Of a DNA stretch of 64,000 nt, positions 1 to 8,740 are shown in pieces (positions within the stretch are counted from its first letter, which is position 1; every line of letters starts with the position of its first letter). A program made the position numbers and the translations under genes. Location: NCBI RefSeq assembly GCF_026586805.1, contig NZ_JAPFHA010000006.1, forward strand, positions 1-64,000, in the 5' to 3' direction. The notes under the pieces were generated by a model. It ran no database searches, had not been told where the DNA came from, and saw only the letters and a program-made list of their open reading frames with translations. This DNA comes from Niveibacterium sp. 24ML. GTDB lineage: Bacteria; Pseudomonadota; Gammaproteobacteria; Burkholderiales; Rhodocyclaceae.

Positions 1-127
1 TAGCGGCGGTGGCGAGGACTGTTTGAGGCCCGCAGGGCCGAGTTCCGCAGCCACCCGATGCTTCGAGCAGCGCAGGGGACCCCTTGCGCTGCAAGGGGCG
101 TTGAAGCGGGGCGACTTTCTTTGGGTA

Positions 128-172
128 CTTTCTTTGTTCGCACAAAGAAAGGAACCCGCCCGCCGGGGCGGG
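128..172. repeat. Intergenic hairpin pair, REP-like element
   Basis: Two adjacent perfect inverted repeats lie in the gene-free first 390 bases. The first is a 10-bp stem (128-137 with 142-151) with a TCGC loop. The second is a GC-rich stem of the CCCGCCC/GGGCGGG type (about 155-172). The TTTCTTTG/CAAAGAAA hairpin followed by GGAACCCGCC resembles an intergenic element scattered through many Betaproteobacteria and Xanthomonas-like genomes. Its chance translation is often annotated as a short hypothetical protein. It could also act as a terminator or mRNA-stabilising structure downstream of the leftward gene at 391-1932. I see nothing else supportable in 1-390. Confidence 0.6.
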
Positions 173-390
173 ACCCGGCTTGAGTGGGAAGGCCGGCGCA
201 AACCGGCAGCGCAGTTCGCAAGCCCGGTAGCGCGTCCTGTCATTGCGACACGCCATCTCGTAGGCCGCCGCATCGAATTCCCCGTCACCCAACCGCCCGC
301 TGCGCCCGCGCGGGCCGAGGGGAGCCCCGTGCGCTATCGCCCTTCGCCTGCAACGGGGCGCCGTACGCCCCCGCATTTCCCTAGCGCTTC

Positions 391-1932
391 TTAGCCTGCC
401 GCCTCGCGCGGCAGGCCGGCCTTTTCCAGCGCTGCCAGCAGCCGCGCCTGCCAATCGCGGCGATAGAGGCTCACCGCGAGATAGCGCGCCGGTGCGCGAG
501 CGAAAGCCGGGTTGATCGCGAGCGTGCTGTTCAGGCTACGGCGCGCTGCAGCCAGTTCGCCGCACTCGGCGAGGCTGACGGTCAGCACCAGGCCACCCCA
601 GAAGTTGCTTGCCAGCAGGTCTTGCGACACGGCCGCCAAGGCGCCTGCGTAGTCGCCACGGAACCAGGCGAGCAAGGCGAGGCCAACGCCGATCACGGGT
701 GACGCGTCGCTCGGCGATTTGGCGCATTCGGCGAGCAGGGCCTCGGCACGTTCGGCTTCGCCAAGCATGATCAGCTTAACCGCGGCAATCGCCCGCGCGG
801 AGTGCCCGGTCTGGTTCAGGCGCACGCTGCGCTCGATCGCCTGCAGTGCGCGGTCGTTCTGCCCGAGCGCAATGCAGGCATTCGTCAGCGCCGCCAGCGC
901 GTGCTGGCTTTCCGGTTCCAGACGCACCGCCTCGCTGGCGTGTTCCAGCGCCCGCTGCATCGCATCGCGATCCGCTTCGCCGAGCAGGAAGGCGTCGTGC
1001 AGGGCTTTGGACAGCGCCGCCCGCGCCGCCGCGAAATCCGGTTGGGCAGCGACCAGCGCCTCAAGCGATTCCCGTGCTTCGCGCTGCCAGGCGGAATCGT
1101 TCAGACGCCGCATGTGCTCGGTGTTGAAGCGCGCGACGATCGCCTCGGGCGACGGTGCTTCCGCGCCGTCTGCCGACCCGCCGAGCGAACGGAACATTTC
1201 GCCGACATTCGGATCGGCGATGCGGTTGACGATGCGCCGCGCCAGTTCGTCTTCGAGTGCAAACAGATCGATGGCGGCCTCGGTGTAGGTGTCGGCCCAC
1301 ACCTGCAGCCCCCGCAGGCGATCTTCAAGCTGCACGGCGACGCGAAGTCGCTGGCTGTCGCCGCGTACGCTCGCTGTCAGCAAGAAGCGGGCGCTGGCCG
1401 CATCTTCGAGATCGGGCGAGAGCACGTACACATCGTCGAGGCGATTCAACAGTGCCGCCAGCTGGTGCGCGAGGCCGCCCGCGAAGTCGTCCGCCCCACT
1501 GCCCGACTGCTGGCCGGTACAGCGGATCACCACCGACGCGCGCCCAAGCAGGGGCTGACCATCTTGCGCAGGCACGGTGTCTTCGCTGACAGGCGTTTCG
1601 ATTGCGCCGCAGAACTGGGGCTGGTAGTTGCCCTTGGCAAGCTCGACCCGCAGCGCATCCTTGCGGCCGGCGGTGAGGTAGTAGTGCTCCAGCGCGCGCC
1701 GCAGCTTGCCCATCTCGATCCGCACAATCGGATCGACCAACGGATCGAAGTCGACGCCGCGGCCGAGGAACTCGCAGGCGATGTAGAAGCCCTTCAGGCG
1801 CTCACCGCGCCCGGCGAGCGTTTCATTCGTGAGGAACTCAAGCAGGCGGCGGCTGCGTTGTGACGCAACAAAACCCTCGCTGGCAGTAATGGCTGCGACC
1901 TGCTGGCGGATCTGCTCGGGCGTGAAATCCAT
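391..1932 (-). CDS. TPR protein with adenylate-cyclase-associated N-terminal domain
   Basis: A 513-residue cytoplasmic protein with no signal peptide. Residues about 1-110 match the N-terminal module typical of proteins often annotated as adenylate cyclases with TPRs: SRRLLEFL, then FDPLVDPIVRIE, then LRRALEHYY. The middle part (about 130-240) looks like the degenerate FlgO-like domain usually found next. Residues about 265-500 are helical TPR-type repeats with Ala/Leu-rich pairs. No class III cyclase catalytic residues are visible, so the name adenylate cyclase would be misleading. A regulatory or protein-interaction role is inferred. The gene is divergent from 2102, with 169 bp between them. 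Confidence 0.8.
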   Translation of the reverse strand: MDFTPEQIRQQVAAITASEGFVASQRSRRLLEFLTNETLAGRGERLKGFYIACEFLGRGVDFDPLVDPIVRIEMGKLRRALEHYYLTAGRKDALRVELAKGNYQPQFCGAIETPVSEDTVPAQDGQPLLGRASVVIRCTGQQSGSGADDFAGGLAHQLAALLNRLDDVYVLSPDLEDAASARFLLTASVRGDSQRLRVAVQLEDRLRGLQVWADTYTEAAIDLFALEDELARRIVNRIADPNVGEMFRSLGGSADGAEAPSPEAIVARFNTEHMRRLNDSAWQREARESLEALVAAQPDFAAARAALSKALHDAFLLGEADRDAMQRALEHASEAVRLEPESQHALAALTNACIALGQNDRALQAIERSVRLNQTGHSARAIAAVKLIMLGEAERAEALLAECAKSPSDASPVIGVGLALLAWFRGDYAGALAAVSQDLLASNFWGGLVLTVSLAECGELAAARRSLNSTLAINPAFARAPARYLAVSLYRRDWQARLLAALEKAGLPREAAG

Positions 1933-2026
1933 GCGGTCCCCTCGGTGGATCGGGCGAATTCTGCGGCCGATGATGCCCGAACGCCGCGGCGGATCCAGCC
2001 GGCTACATCAACAGATCGGGGGGAGG

Positions 2027-2073
2027 TTTACCGTAAATCACTCTGGCGGCTGCGCCGCGCTGACCAGAATGCA
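2027..2073 (+). promoter_or_regulatory. Candidate activator-dependent promoter (shared motif, copy 1)
   Basis: TTTACCGTAAATCACT at 2027-2042 contains the odd palindrome TTTAC-C-GTAAA. It is followed after 22 bases by CAGAATGCA at 2065-2073, which could serve as a -10 region. The same two blocks with identical spacing recur at 3554-3599. If CAGAAT is the -10, the upstream block is centred near -42, where class II activators bind, and no good -35 is present. The activator is unknown. Confidence 0.5.
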
Positions 2074-2101
2074 CCGCATGCCACCGACTGAAAGACATGC
2101 G

Positions 2102-2935
2102 ATGAACGACACCCTTCCCCGCCCCACGCAACTGCTGGTGTTCGCCGGCACCCCTCAACGCCTCGGCGTCAGTGCCGATCAGCTTTCCCTGCTGTACCAG
2201 GACAGCGCCGCCTTCCGCACCCTGTGGGATGACTATGTGCTGGCCCAGCTGGGCCTCAAATACTGGACCAGCGACAACAGCGCCAAGGCCGAATCGCGCC
2301 GCTTCGAATACCTGCAGACGCTCAGCGAACTCGAATCGGAGATCCACGCGTACCTGCGCGACGAATGGGACATCGCACGCAACAGGTGTTCGGCGCAGCC
2401 CGCCGAGATGCCGGCGCAAATCCTCGAAACGCTGCGCACCGAGCATGGGATCACAGGGCCGGCCGTGTATTTCGCGCCACTGCTGCCGCTGGTCGAGATC
2501 GCGTGGATGGAGCGCCGCCCCAGCGATCGCGTGATCGAATTCCTTTTCACCAGCGGCGAATACCTCTGCAGGCGCCTGAGCGATCTTGCCAGCGGGCTTG
2601 AGGTGCTGCCGACACGCTATCTGCTGGCCTTCACCGGCCGCTTCATGTGCGTAGGCAAACGACCACCGGAACTTGAGCGCCTCGCCAGCCTCGGCCGCGC
2701 CTACCTCAAAGGTCACAGCAACCCGCGCTTGGTGCACGGCCGCGAGCGGCTGCTGTGGCGCTGCGCCTACCAGATTGCGCACAGCAATGCGGACCACCGC
2801 CCCAACTGGGCGCAGTGGTACCGATTGCTCGACCTGCTCCCCCGCCAAACCAACGGGCACGAATCCGAAGCCCTAGCACGCACCCCGCTTCCTGCACTGC
2901 TGGCCGAACTTGAACGCGCCAGCGTCAACGGATGA
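2102..2935 (+). CDS. Conserved hypothetical protein, 277 aa
   Basis: I do not recognise this family. The product is a soluble, probably cytoplasmic helical protein without a signal peptide or membrane segment. It is rich in Arg, Leu and aromatic residues; the C-terminal half contains HGRERLLWRCAYQIAHSN and a Trp-rich PNWAQWYRLLDLLP stretch. I chose ATG 2102 because it fits the upstream promoter-like block and gives a natural N-terminus. ATGs at 2069 and 2078 are in frame but fall within or next to the proposed -10 region. The gene ends 37 bp before 2973, so the two may be co-transcribed. Confidence 0.75.
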   Translation: MNDTLPRPTQLLVFAGTPQRLGVSADQLSLLYQDSAAFRTLWDDYVLAQLGLKYWTSDNSAKAESRRFEYLQTLSELESEIHAYLRDEWDIARNRCSAQPAEMPAQILETLRTEHGITGPAVYFAPLLPLVEIAWMERRPSDRVIEFLFTSGEYLCRRLSDLASGLEVLPTRYLLAFTGRFMCVGKRPPELERLASLGRAYLKGHSNPRLVHGRERLLWRCAYQIAHSNADHRPNWAQWYRLLDLLPRQTNGHESEALARTPLPALLAELERASVNG

Positions 2936-2972
2936 GCAACGCACAACCCCCTCGATAAGGAAGGACCCCGTC

Positions 2973-3542
2973 ATGCATACCAAAGCCAAGCTCTCGATCA
3001 TCACCCTGCTGCTGATCTCGACCGCCGCCAGCGCGCAAGCTGCCAGCAGCCAGCCGCCCGCCAAGGGCAGCACCTATCGCGACACCGCCCACATCACCGA
3101 GATCCGCATCCTGACCCAGCGGGTCAATCAGCCCCAGCAGATCTGCAACCAGGTGCCGGGCGCGCCCGCGCAGGCCAAAGCGCAGCCCAAGCACCCGTAT
3201 GGCGGTGCGGTAATCGGCGGTGTCGCTGGCGGCCTGATCGGGCATACGGCGGGTGAGGGCTCGGGCAAGGACGCGGCCACTGCAGGTGGCGCGGTGATCG
3301 GCGCGATGGTCGGCGAACACATGCAGAAGCAGGCCGCCGCAGCGCAGGCGCAAGCCCAGGCGCCGACCATGGTGACGCAGTGCTACTACGTCGATAGCTG
3401 GGTCGAGCGCCAGAGCGGCGCGATCGTCACCTACACATGGCACGGCCGCACGATGACCGAAACCCTGCCCTATGTGCCGACCTTCCACGCCGGCGACGAC
3501 GTGCAGCTGAGCGTGACGACCGCGCTCGGCGGCCATGCGTGA
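2973..3542 (+). CDS. Glycine-zipper 2TM domain protein (SlyB/17-kDa-antigen-like)
   Basis: A 189-residue exported protein. A signal peptide (residues 1-23, cleavage near ASAQA) precedes a linker and then a glycine-zipper segment (about 75-115) with YGGAVIGGVAGGLIGHTAGEG followed by a second GGAVIGAMVGE repeat. This is the Rick_17kDa/glycine-zipper 2TM arrangement of small outer-membrane-associated proteins. The C-terminal 60 residues (QCYYVDSWVERQSG...TYTWHGRTM) resemble the domain often found after the zipper in beta- and gammaproteobacterial members. No lipobox Cys is visible. A good ribosome site (AAGGAAGGA, 2958-2966) fixes ATG 2973. An envelope-integrity role is inferred. Confidence 0.85.
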   Translation: MHTKAKLSIITLLLISTAASAQAASSQPPAKGSTYRDTAHITEIRILTQRVNQPQQICNQVPGAPAQAKAQPKHPYGGAVIGGVAGGLIGHTAGEGSGKDAATAGGAVIGAMVGEHMQKQAAAAQAQAQAPTMVTQCYYVDSWVERQSGAIVTYTWHGRTMTETLPYVPTFHAGDDVQLSVTTALGGHA

Positions 3543-3553
3543 TGCCGGCGCAC

Positions 3554-3599
3554 TTACCGTAAATCACTGCCGCGTCGTCAGGGGGCTTCGCAGAATGCA
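3554..3599 (+). promoter_or_regulatory. Candidate activator-dependent promoter (shared motif, copy 2)
   Basis: TTACCGTAAATCACT (3554-3568) is followed after 22 bases by CAGAATGCA (3591-3599). Both blocks and the 37-base offset are identical to the copy at 2027-2073, while the 22 bases between them differ. This indicates a conserved regulatory site rather than a duplication. It precedes the secreted protein gene at 3671 by about 70 bases. The shorter core AAATCACT also occurs at 4431-4438, just before the efflux operon. Confidence 0.5.
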
Positions 3600-3670
3600 G
3601 TCCATCAAGTCCGCCGCGGCAGGCGTCGCGGCGCCCCCCAAGGCTCCTGACTTCCAGAAAGGAAATCATC

Positions 3671-4324
3671 ATGAAACGGCAAACCCTCAAGGCAATCCTC
3701 TCCGTCATCGCCATGGCCGTCATGGCACACGAAGCGATGGCCGCCACGACGCCCCCCGCGCAAGGCCTCAGCCACTACAGCCGCGTGCAGCTCGACACGG
3801 TCGACATCACGGTGCCCGGAAACGGCCGCTGGGACGGCGTCAGCGAAGCGCAGCGCCAGCAGGCCGTGGCGCTGACCCGCGAGAGCTTCGGCCGCGCCAC
3901 TTCCGGCAACACCATACCGCCCGCGTCGTCGGCAAACGGCACCCTGCACCTGAGCCTGACGGTGGAAGACGTCAGACCCGCCAACACCACCCGCTCGGTG
4001 ATCAACCACCTTATGCCGATCGGCCTTGCCGCCAACCTGAGCAAGAGCGTCGCGGGCACCGGCGCCTCCCCCAGCATGGGCTCGGTCACGATCGTCGGCG
4101 AACTGCGCGACGCACGCAGCGGCGCCCTGGTCGCCTCGTTCCGCTCGCAGGCCAGCCCTGACCCGATGGACCTCGATGCCGTCCTCAGCCAGGACGCCGC
4201 GATGAAGGCCGCGATCAAACGCAGTGCCGCGGATTTCAGCAAGGCACTGCGCAAGGCCCGCGAGGGTGAAAACCCCAGCACCGCCGACTGCCGCTTGATG
4301 GTGTCGCCCTCCGCTGCCGGCTGA
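3671..4324 (+). CDS. Exported DUF3313-like protein
   Basis: A 217-residue protein with a cleavable signal peptide (residues about 1-24, ending AMAA). The mature part begins HYSRVQLDTVDITVPG and continues with an Ala/Gln helix, a small hydrophobic segment and a region reading GSVTIVGELRDARSGALVASF. That last pattern is typical of DUF3313-type and related envelope proteins, in which a beta strand with the phrase D-x-x-S/T-G precedes a C-terminal helix. Assignment to DUF3313 is tentative. The ribosome site GAAAGGAAAT precedes ATG 3671. It shares the upstream motif of the gene at 2102. Confidence 0.75.
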   Translation: MKRQTLKAILSVIAMAVMAHEAMAATTPPAQGLSHYSRVQLDTVDITVPGNGRWDGVSEAQRQQAVALTRESFGRATSGNTIPPASSANGTLHLSLTVEDVRPANTTRSVINHLMPIGLAANLSKSVAGTGASPSMGSVTIVGELRDARSGALVASFRSQASPDPMDLDAVLSQDAAMKAAIKRSAADFSKALRKAREGENPSTADCRLMVSPSAAG

Positions 4325-4449
4325 GCCCCGCCGGCCCGTGAAACCCGCTGCGCTTGCGCTGGCACAAACCAGCGCCAGGCAAGCCACGTCAGGCTACACG
4401 GCGGTGTGTCACGGCAGCTGAACCTAGTACAAATCACTCAGGGTCTCTC

Positions 4450-5598
4450 ATGAAAGCCACCAACGCATTCCTCTCGGCACTGCTTGCCGCTCCTGTCATC
4501 GCCGCCGGGCTCGGCGGCTGCAAGGCGCAGGAAGCCCCCAAGACCGGCACTCCCGAAGTCGTGGTCGAAACAGTCGTCCGACGCAACGTCGCCATCGAAG
4601 CCACCTACCCGGCCCAGACGATGGGCTCGCGCGAAGTCGAGGTCCGCCCGCGGCTGACCGGCGTCCTGCTCAAGCGCAGCTATCGCGAGGGCCACACCGT
4701 TACCGAAGGGCAGCAGCTCTACCAGATCGACCCGGCGGAATTCAAGACCGCGCTGGACCAGGCCGAATCGCAGTACGCCCAGCAGAAGGCGGTGCTCGAC
4801 AAGGCAAAACGTGATCTGGCGCGGGTCGAGCCGCTGCTCAAGGAAAAAGCCGTCGCGCAAAAGGACGTGGATGACGCGCGCTCGGCGATGGAGCAAGCGG
4901 AGGCAGCCCTGCTCACCGCGCAGGCCAACGTCACCAAAGCGCGCCTGAACCTCGACTACACCCGCGTCGCGTCGCCGGTGTCGGGTATCGCGAGTCTGTC
5001 GCTGATGTCCGAAGGTTCGCTGGTGAATGGGCCGAACTCGCTGCTGACCAAGGTCGTGCAGATCGACCCGATGTACGTGATGTTCAGCCTGCCCGAGCGC
5101 GAAAAGCTCTACTTCGAGCGCAAGCGCGCGGCCGGCCTGCTCGACCTGCCGCAACGCGCACCGCTCGAAGTGCAGCTGACGCTGGCCGACGGCACGGTGT
5201 ATCCGGTGGCCGGGCGCCTGAACTTCTCCGACACGCTGATCTCGACCTCGACCGGCACGCTGCAGTTGCGCGCCGAGTTGCCGAACGCCAAGGCGCAGTT
5301 GCTGCCGGGCCAGTTCGTGAAGGTCACGCTCAAGGGCATCGAGGCGAAGAACGCGATCGTGATCCCGCAGAAGGCGGTTGGCTCATCGGCGCACGGCCAG
5401 TTCGTTTACGTCATCGATGCAAACGGCGTGGCGCACAGCCGCCCGGTCGAAACCGCCGGCACGCAGGGCGATCGCTTCTTCATCAGCAAGGGGCTGGAGG
5501 CCGGCGACAAGGTCGTCGTCGAAGGGCTCGCCAAGGTGCGCGCCGACAAACCGGTGAAGCTCGTGTCGGCGGCCACGCCGGCGCCCGTGGCTCAGTGA
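4450..5598 (+). CDS. RND efflux periplasmic adaptor (AcrA/MexE-type lipoprotein)
   Basis: A 382-residue membrane-fusion protein linking the inner-membrane pump encoded by the next gene to the outer-membrane channel. A signal peptide with lipobox LGGC (Cys near residue 23) predicts a lipid anchor. The order is a lipoyl half-motif (VEVRPRLTGVLLKRSYREGHTVTEGQ), an alpha-helical hairpin (about 90-165), the second lipoyl half (LDYTRVASPVSGIAS), then beta-barrel and membrane-proximal domains (about 190-370). Length and order are normal for the family. It is first in a three-gene operon, 10 bp from the permease gene. I chose ATG 4450 because upstream in-frame starts lack a signal sequence. Confidence 0.93.
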   Translation: MKATNAFLSALLAAPVIAAGLGGCKAQEAPKTGTPEVVVETVVRRNVAIEATYPAQTMGSREVEVRPRLTGVLLKRSYREGHTVTEGQQLYQIDPAEFKTALDQAESQYAQQKAVLDKAKRDLARVEPLLKEKAVAQKDVDDARSAMEQAEAALLTAQANVTKARLNLDYTRVASPVSGIASLSLMSEGSLVNGPNSLLTKVVQIDPMYVMFSLPEREKLYFERKRAAGLLDLPQRAPLEVQLTLADGTVYPVAGRLNFSDTLISTSTGTLQLRAELPNAKAQLLPGQFVKVTLKGIEAKNAIVIPQKAVGSSAHGQFVYVIDANGVAHSRPVETAGTQGDRFFISKGLEAGDKVVVEGLAKVRADKPVKLVSAATPAPVAQ

Positions 5599-5608
5599 GG
5601 TTGCCGCA

Positions 5609-8600
5609 ATGATTTCTCGAACCTTCATCGACCGGCCGATCCTCGCATCGGTGCTGTCGATCATCATCATGCTGGCTGGCGCGGCGGCGATCTTCAATCT
5701 GCCGATCGCCCAGTTCCCGGACATCACGCCGCCGGTTGTCTCGGTCACCGCGCAGTACAACGGCGCCAATGCCGACACCTTGCAGAAGACCGTCGCCGCG
5801 CCGATCGAAGACAAGGTCAACGGCGTGGAAAACATGATCTACATGGAATCCACCAGTGCCGCCAACGGCACGATGACCCTGAACGTCTACTTCGACATCG
5901 GCACCGACCCCGACCAGGCGACGACCAACGTCAACAACCGGGTGCAGACAGCCCTGCCGGTGCTGCCGGATACCGTGAAGCAGAACGGCGTGATCGTGCA
6001 GAAGAAATCCACGAGCATGCTGCAGATCGTCACCCTGTCGTCGCCCGAGGGCAAATACGACACGGTGTTCCTCTCCAACTATGCGTACCTGAACGTGGTC
6101 AGCGCGCTCAAACGACTGCCCGGCGTGGGCGACGCTGCCATTCTTGGCGCGCAGGACTACGCCATGCGCGTGTGGCTCAAGCCGGACCGCCTCGCCGAGC
6201 TGAAGATGACCACCACCGACGTGGTGCAGGCGATCAAGGAGCAGAACGCGCAATTCGCGGTTGGCAAGATCGGCGACACGCCCAACGATGGCAGCCCGCA
6301 GTTCACCTACACGATGAGCACGCAGGGCCGCATGGTCGACCCCGACCAGTTCGAGAACATCATCCTGCGCGCGAATCCGGACGGCTCCAGCATCCGCATC
6401 CGCGACGTGGCCCGTGTCGAACTCGGCGCGCGCGACTACTCCTTCGCCGGCACGCTCAACGGCAAGCCGGGGGTGATGGTGGCGACCTACCTGCAGCCCG
6501 GCGCCAACGCACTCGACGTGGCGACCAGCGTCAAGACGACGATGGAAGCGCTGGCGAAGAACTTCCCCGAGGGCGTCTCGTACAGCGTGCCCTACGACAC
6601 CACGCCTTTCGTGAAGGTATCGATCCACGAAGTGGTGAAGACCCTGCTCGAAGCCATCGTGCTGGTGTTCCTCGTCGTCTTCCTGTTCCTGCAGAGCTTC
6701 CGCGCCACGCTGATCCCGTGTATCGCAGTGCCGGTGTCGCTCGTGGGCACCTTCGCCGGCATGTACCTGCTCGGCTTCTCGATCAACACGCTGACGCTGT
6801 TCGGCCTGGTGCTGGCGATCGGCATCGTAGTGGACGACGCCATCGTGGTGCTGGAGAACGTCGAACGGATCATGCGCGACGAACACCTGCCCCCGCGTGA
6901 GGCAACGCTGCGCGCAATGCAGGAAGTCACCGGCCCGGTGGTTGCCATCGTGCTGGTGCTGTGTGCGGTGTTCGTGCCGGTGGGCTTCCTCGGCGGCCTC
7001 ACCGGTCAGCTCTACAAACAGTTCGCGATCACGATCGCCGTGTCGGTGACGATTTCCGGTTTCGTCGCGCTGACCCTCACCCCCGCGCTGTGCGCCCTGC
7101 TGCTCAAACCCGGCCACAAAGAGGCGCCAGCATTCTTCCGCTGGTTCAACCGCGTTTTCGAAAAGGCCACCGAACGCTTCGGCACTGCCGTGGCGGCCAT
7201 CATCCGCCGCTGGGCGCTGGCGCTGCTGTGCGCGGGCGGCGTGGTGCTGATGCTCGGCGGCCTCGTCAAGGCGGTGCCCACCGCGCTGATCCCGCCGGAA
7301 GACCAGGGCTACTACTTCGGCAGCGTGCAACTGCCGGATGCGTCGTCGCTGGCCCGCACCAAGGCGGTGGCGGCAGAAGCCGGCGAGGTCGCCAAGAAGT
7401 TCGAAGGCAATCAGGATGTGCTGGTGCTCGGCGGCTACGACATGCTCACCGGCAACCTGAAGACCTCGGCAGCGACCATCTTTTCGGTGATGAAGCCGTG
7501 GGAGGAACGCGGCATCGCGCTCAACATCCGCGCCGCGATCTACGACTTCATGGGCGGCAACGCACACAACCGCGAGGCCATGATCTTCGCCTTCAACCCA
7601 CCGCCGATCCCCGGCCTGGGCACTACCGGCGGCGCCGAGTTCTACATCCAGAACCGTGGCGACGGTGACATCCAGCAGCTCGCCAAGATCACGCAGGACT
7701 TCATCACCAAGGCCGGCCAGCAGCCGGAACTCACCGGCGTGACGACGCTGATGCGCGCCAACGTTCCGCAGATCTACGTGGATGTGAATCGCGACCGCGC
7801 CAAGGCGCTGGGCGTGCCGATCAACAGCATCTTCGATGCGCTGCAGGCCACCTTCGGCAGCCTCTATGTGAACGACTTCAACAAGTTCGGCCAGACCTAC
7901 CGCGTGCTGCTGCAGTCCGAAGCCGATGCCCGCATGCGGCCGGAAGACGTGGGCAAGGTGTATGTGCGTTCGAGCGGTGGCCAGATGATCCCGCTGGGTT
8001 CGGTGGCCGAGGTACGCCGCATCAGCGGCCCCGAAATCATCAACCGCTTCAACGGTTTCATGGGCGCGAAGATCATGGCCAACCCGGCGACGGGTCACAG
8101 CTCGGGCGAGGCGATCGCCGCAATCGAGCGCGTGGCGAAAGACGTGCTGCCCGATGGCTATGCACTCGCCTGGACCGGCACCGCGTTCCAGGAGAAACGC
8201 GCCGGCAGCGCCTCGACGCTGGCCTTCGCGTTCGGCCTGATCGTGGTCTTCCTGATCCTCGCCGCGCAGTACGAAAGCTGGAAGCTGCCGCTGGTGGTGG
8301 TGACCGCGGTGCCCTTCGCCATCTTCGGCGCCTTCGCCGCAGTGTGGCTGCGCGGCTTGAACTGCGACATCTACTTCCAGATCGGCCTCGTCACGCTGAT
8401 CGGGCTGGCGGCGAAGAACGCGATCCTGATCGTCGAGTTCGCGCACCAGCTCCACCAGCAGGGCCGCAGCGCACGCGATGCCGCGCTGGAAGCCGCACGC
8501 CTGCGCTTCCGCCCGATCGTGATGACCTCGATGGCCTTCATCCTCGGCGTGGTACCGCTGGCGATCAGCTTCGGCGCCGGCGCCAACAGCCAGCACTCGA

Positions 8601-8740
8601 TCGGCACCGGCGTCATCGGCGGCATGCTCGCCGCCACCTTCCTCGCCGTGCTGTTTGTTCCGATGTTCTATTCCCTGGTGTCCGGCAAGGGCGAGGCCAA
8701 ACAAGCCGCCGCCGCGACGGAGGAGCGTGACCATGCCTAA
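5609..8740 (+). CDS. RND multidrug efflux permease (HAE-1, AcrB/MexF-type)
   Basis: A 1043-residue inner-membrane proton antiporter that forms the trimeric pump of a tripartite drug exporter. N-terminal MISRTFIDRPILASVLSI and the twelve-helix, two-periplasmic-loop layout are typical. TM4 carries the paired Asp of GIVVDDAIVVLENVE, and the TM10 region carries the Lys of AAKNAILIVEFAHQ; together these form the proton relay. The TM5/6 segment VFVPVGFLGGLTGQLY is also diagnostic. Full length, no disruption. Substrates cannot be read from sequence. The stop codon overlaps the next gene by 8 bases, indicating translational coupling. Confidence 0.96.
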   Translation: MISRTFIDRPILASVLSIIIMLAGAAAIFNLPIAQFPDITPPVVSVTAQYNGANADTLQKTVAAPIEDKVNGVENMIYMESTSAANGTMTLNVYFDIGTDPDQATTNVNNRVQTALPVLPDTVKQNGVIVQKKSTSMLQIVTLSSPEGKYDTVFLSNYAYLNVVSALKRLPGVGDAAILGAQDYAMRVWLKPDRLAELKMTTTDVVQAIKEQNAQFAVGKIGDTPNDGSPQFTYTMSTQGRMVDPDQFENIILRANPDGSSIRIRDVARVELGARDYSFAGTLNGKPGVMVATYLQPGANALDVATSVKTTMEALAKNFPEGVSYSVPYDTTPFVKVSIHEVVKTLLEAIVLVFLVVFLFLQSFRATLIPCIAVPVSLVGTFAGMYLLGFSINTLTLFGLVLAIGIVVDDAIVVLENVERIMRDEHLPPREATLRAMQEVTGPVVAIVLVLCAVFVPVGFLGGLTGQLYKQFAITIAVSVTISGFVALTLTPALCALLLKPGHKEAPAFFRWFNRVFEKATERFGTAVAAIIRRWALALLCAGGVVLMLGGLVKAVPTALIPPEDQGYYFGSVQLPDASSLARTKAVAAEAGEVAKKFEGNQDVLVLGGYDMLTGNLKTSAATIFSVMKPWEERGIALNIRAAIYDFMGGNAHNREAMIFAFNPPPIPGLGTTGGAEFYIQNRGDGDIQQLAKITQDFITKAGQQPELTGVTTLMRANVPQIYVDVNRDRAKALGVPINSIFDALQATFGSLYVNDFNKFGQTYRVLLQSEADARMRPEDVGKVYVRSSGGQMIPLGSVAEVRRISGPEIINRFNGFMGAKIMANPATGHSSGEAIAAIERVAKDVLPDGYALAWTGTAFQEKRAGSASTLAFAFGLIVVFLILAAQYESWKLPLVVVTAVPFAIFGAFAAVWLRGLNCDIYFQIGLVTLIGLAAKNAILIVEFAHQLHQQGRSARDAALEAARLRFRPIVMTSMAFILGVVPLAISFGAGANSQHSIGTGVIGGMLAATFLAVLFVPMFYSLVSGKGEAKQAAAATEERDHA

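Noticed and set aside
23-394. Possible 123-residue protein at the left edge
   Set aside because: It spans the hairpin element and reads GDFLWVLSLFAQRKEPARRGG, a chance translation typical of this intergenic repeat, with no ribosome site.
4431-4438. AAATCACT before the RND adaptor gene as a third full copy of the shared promoter
   Set aside because: Only eight bases match and no CAGAATGCA block lies 37 bases downstream (that would be inside the coding sequence). I keep it only as a partial match.
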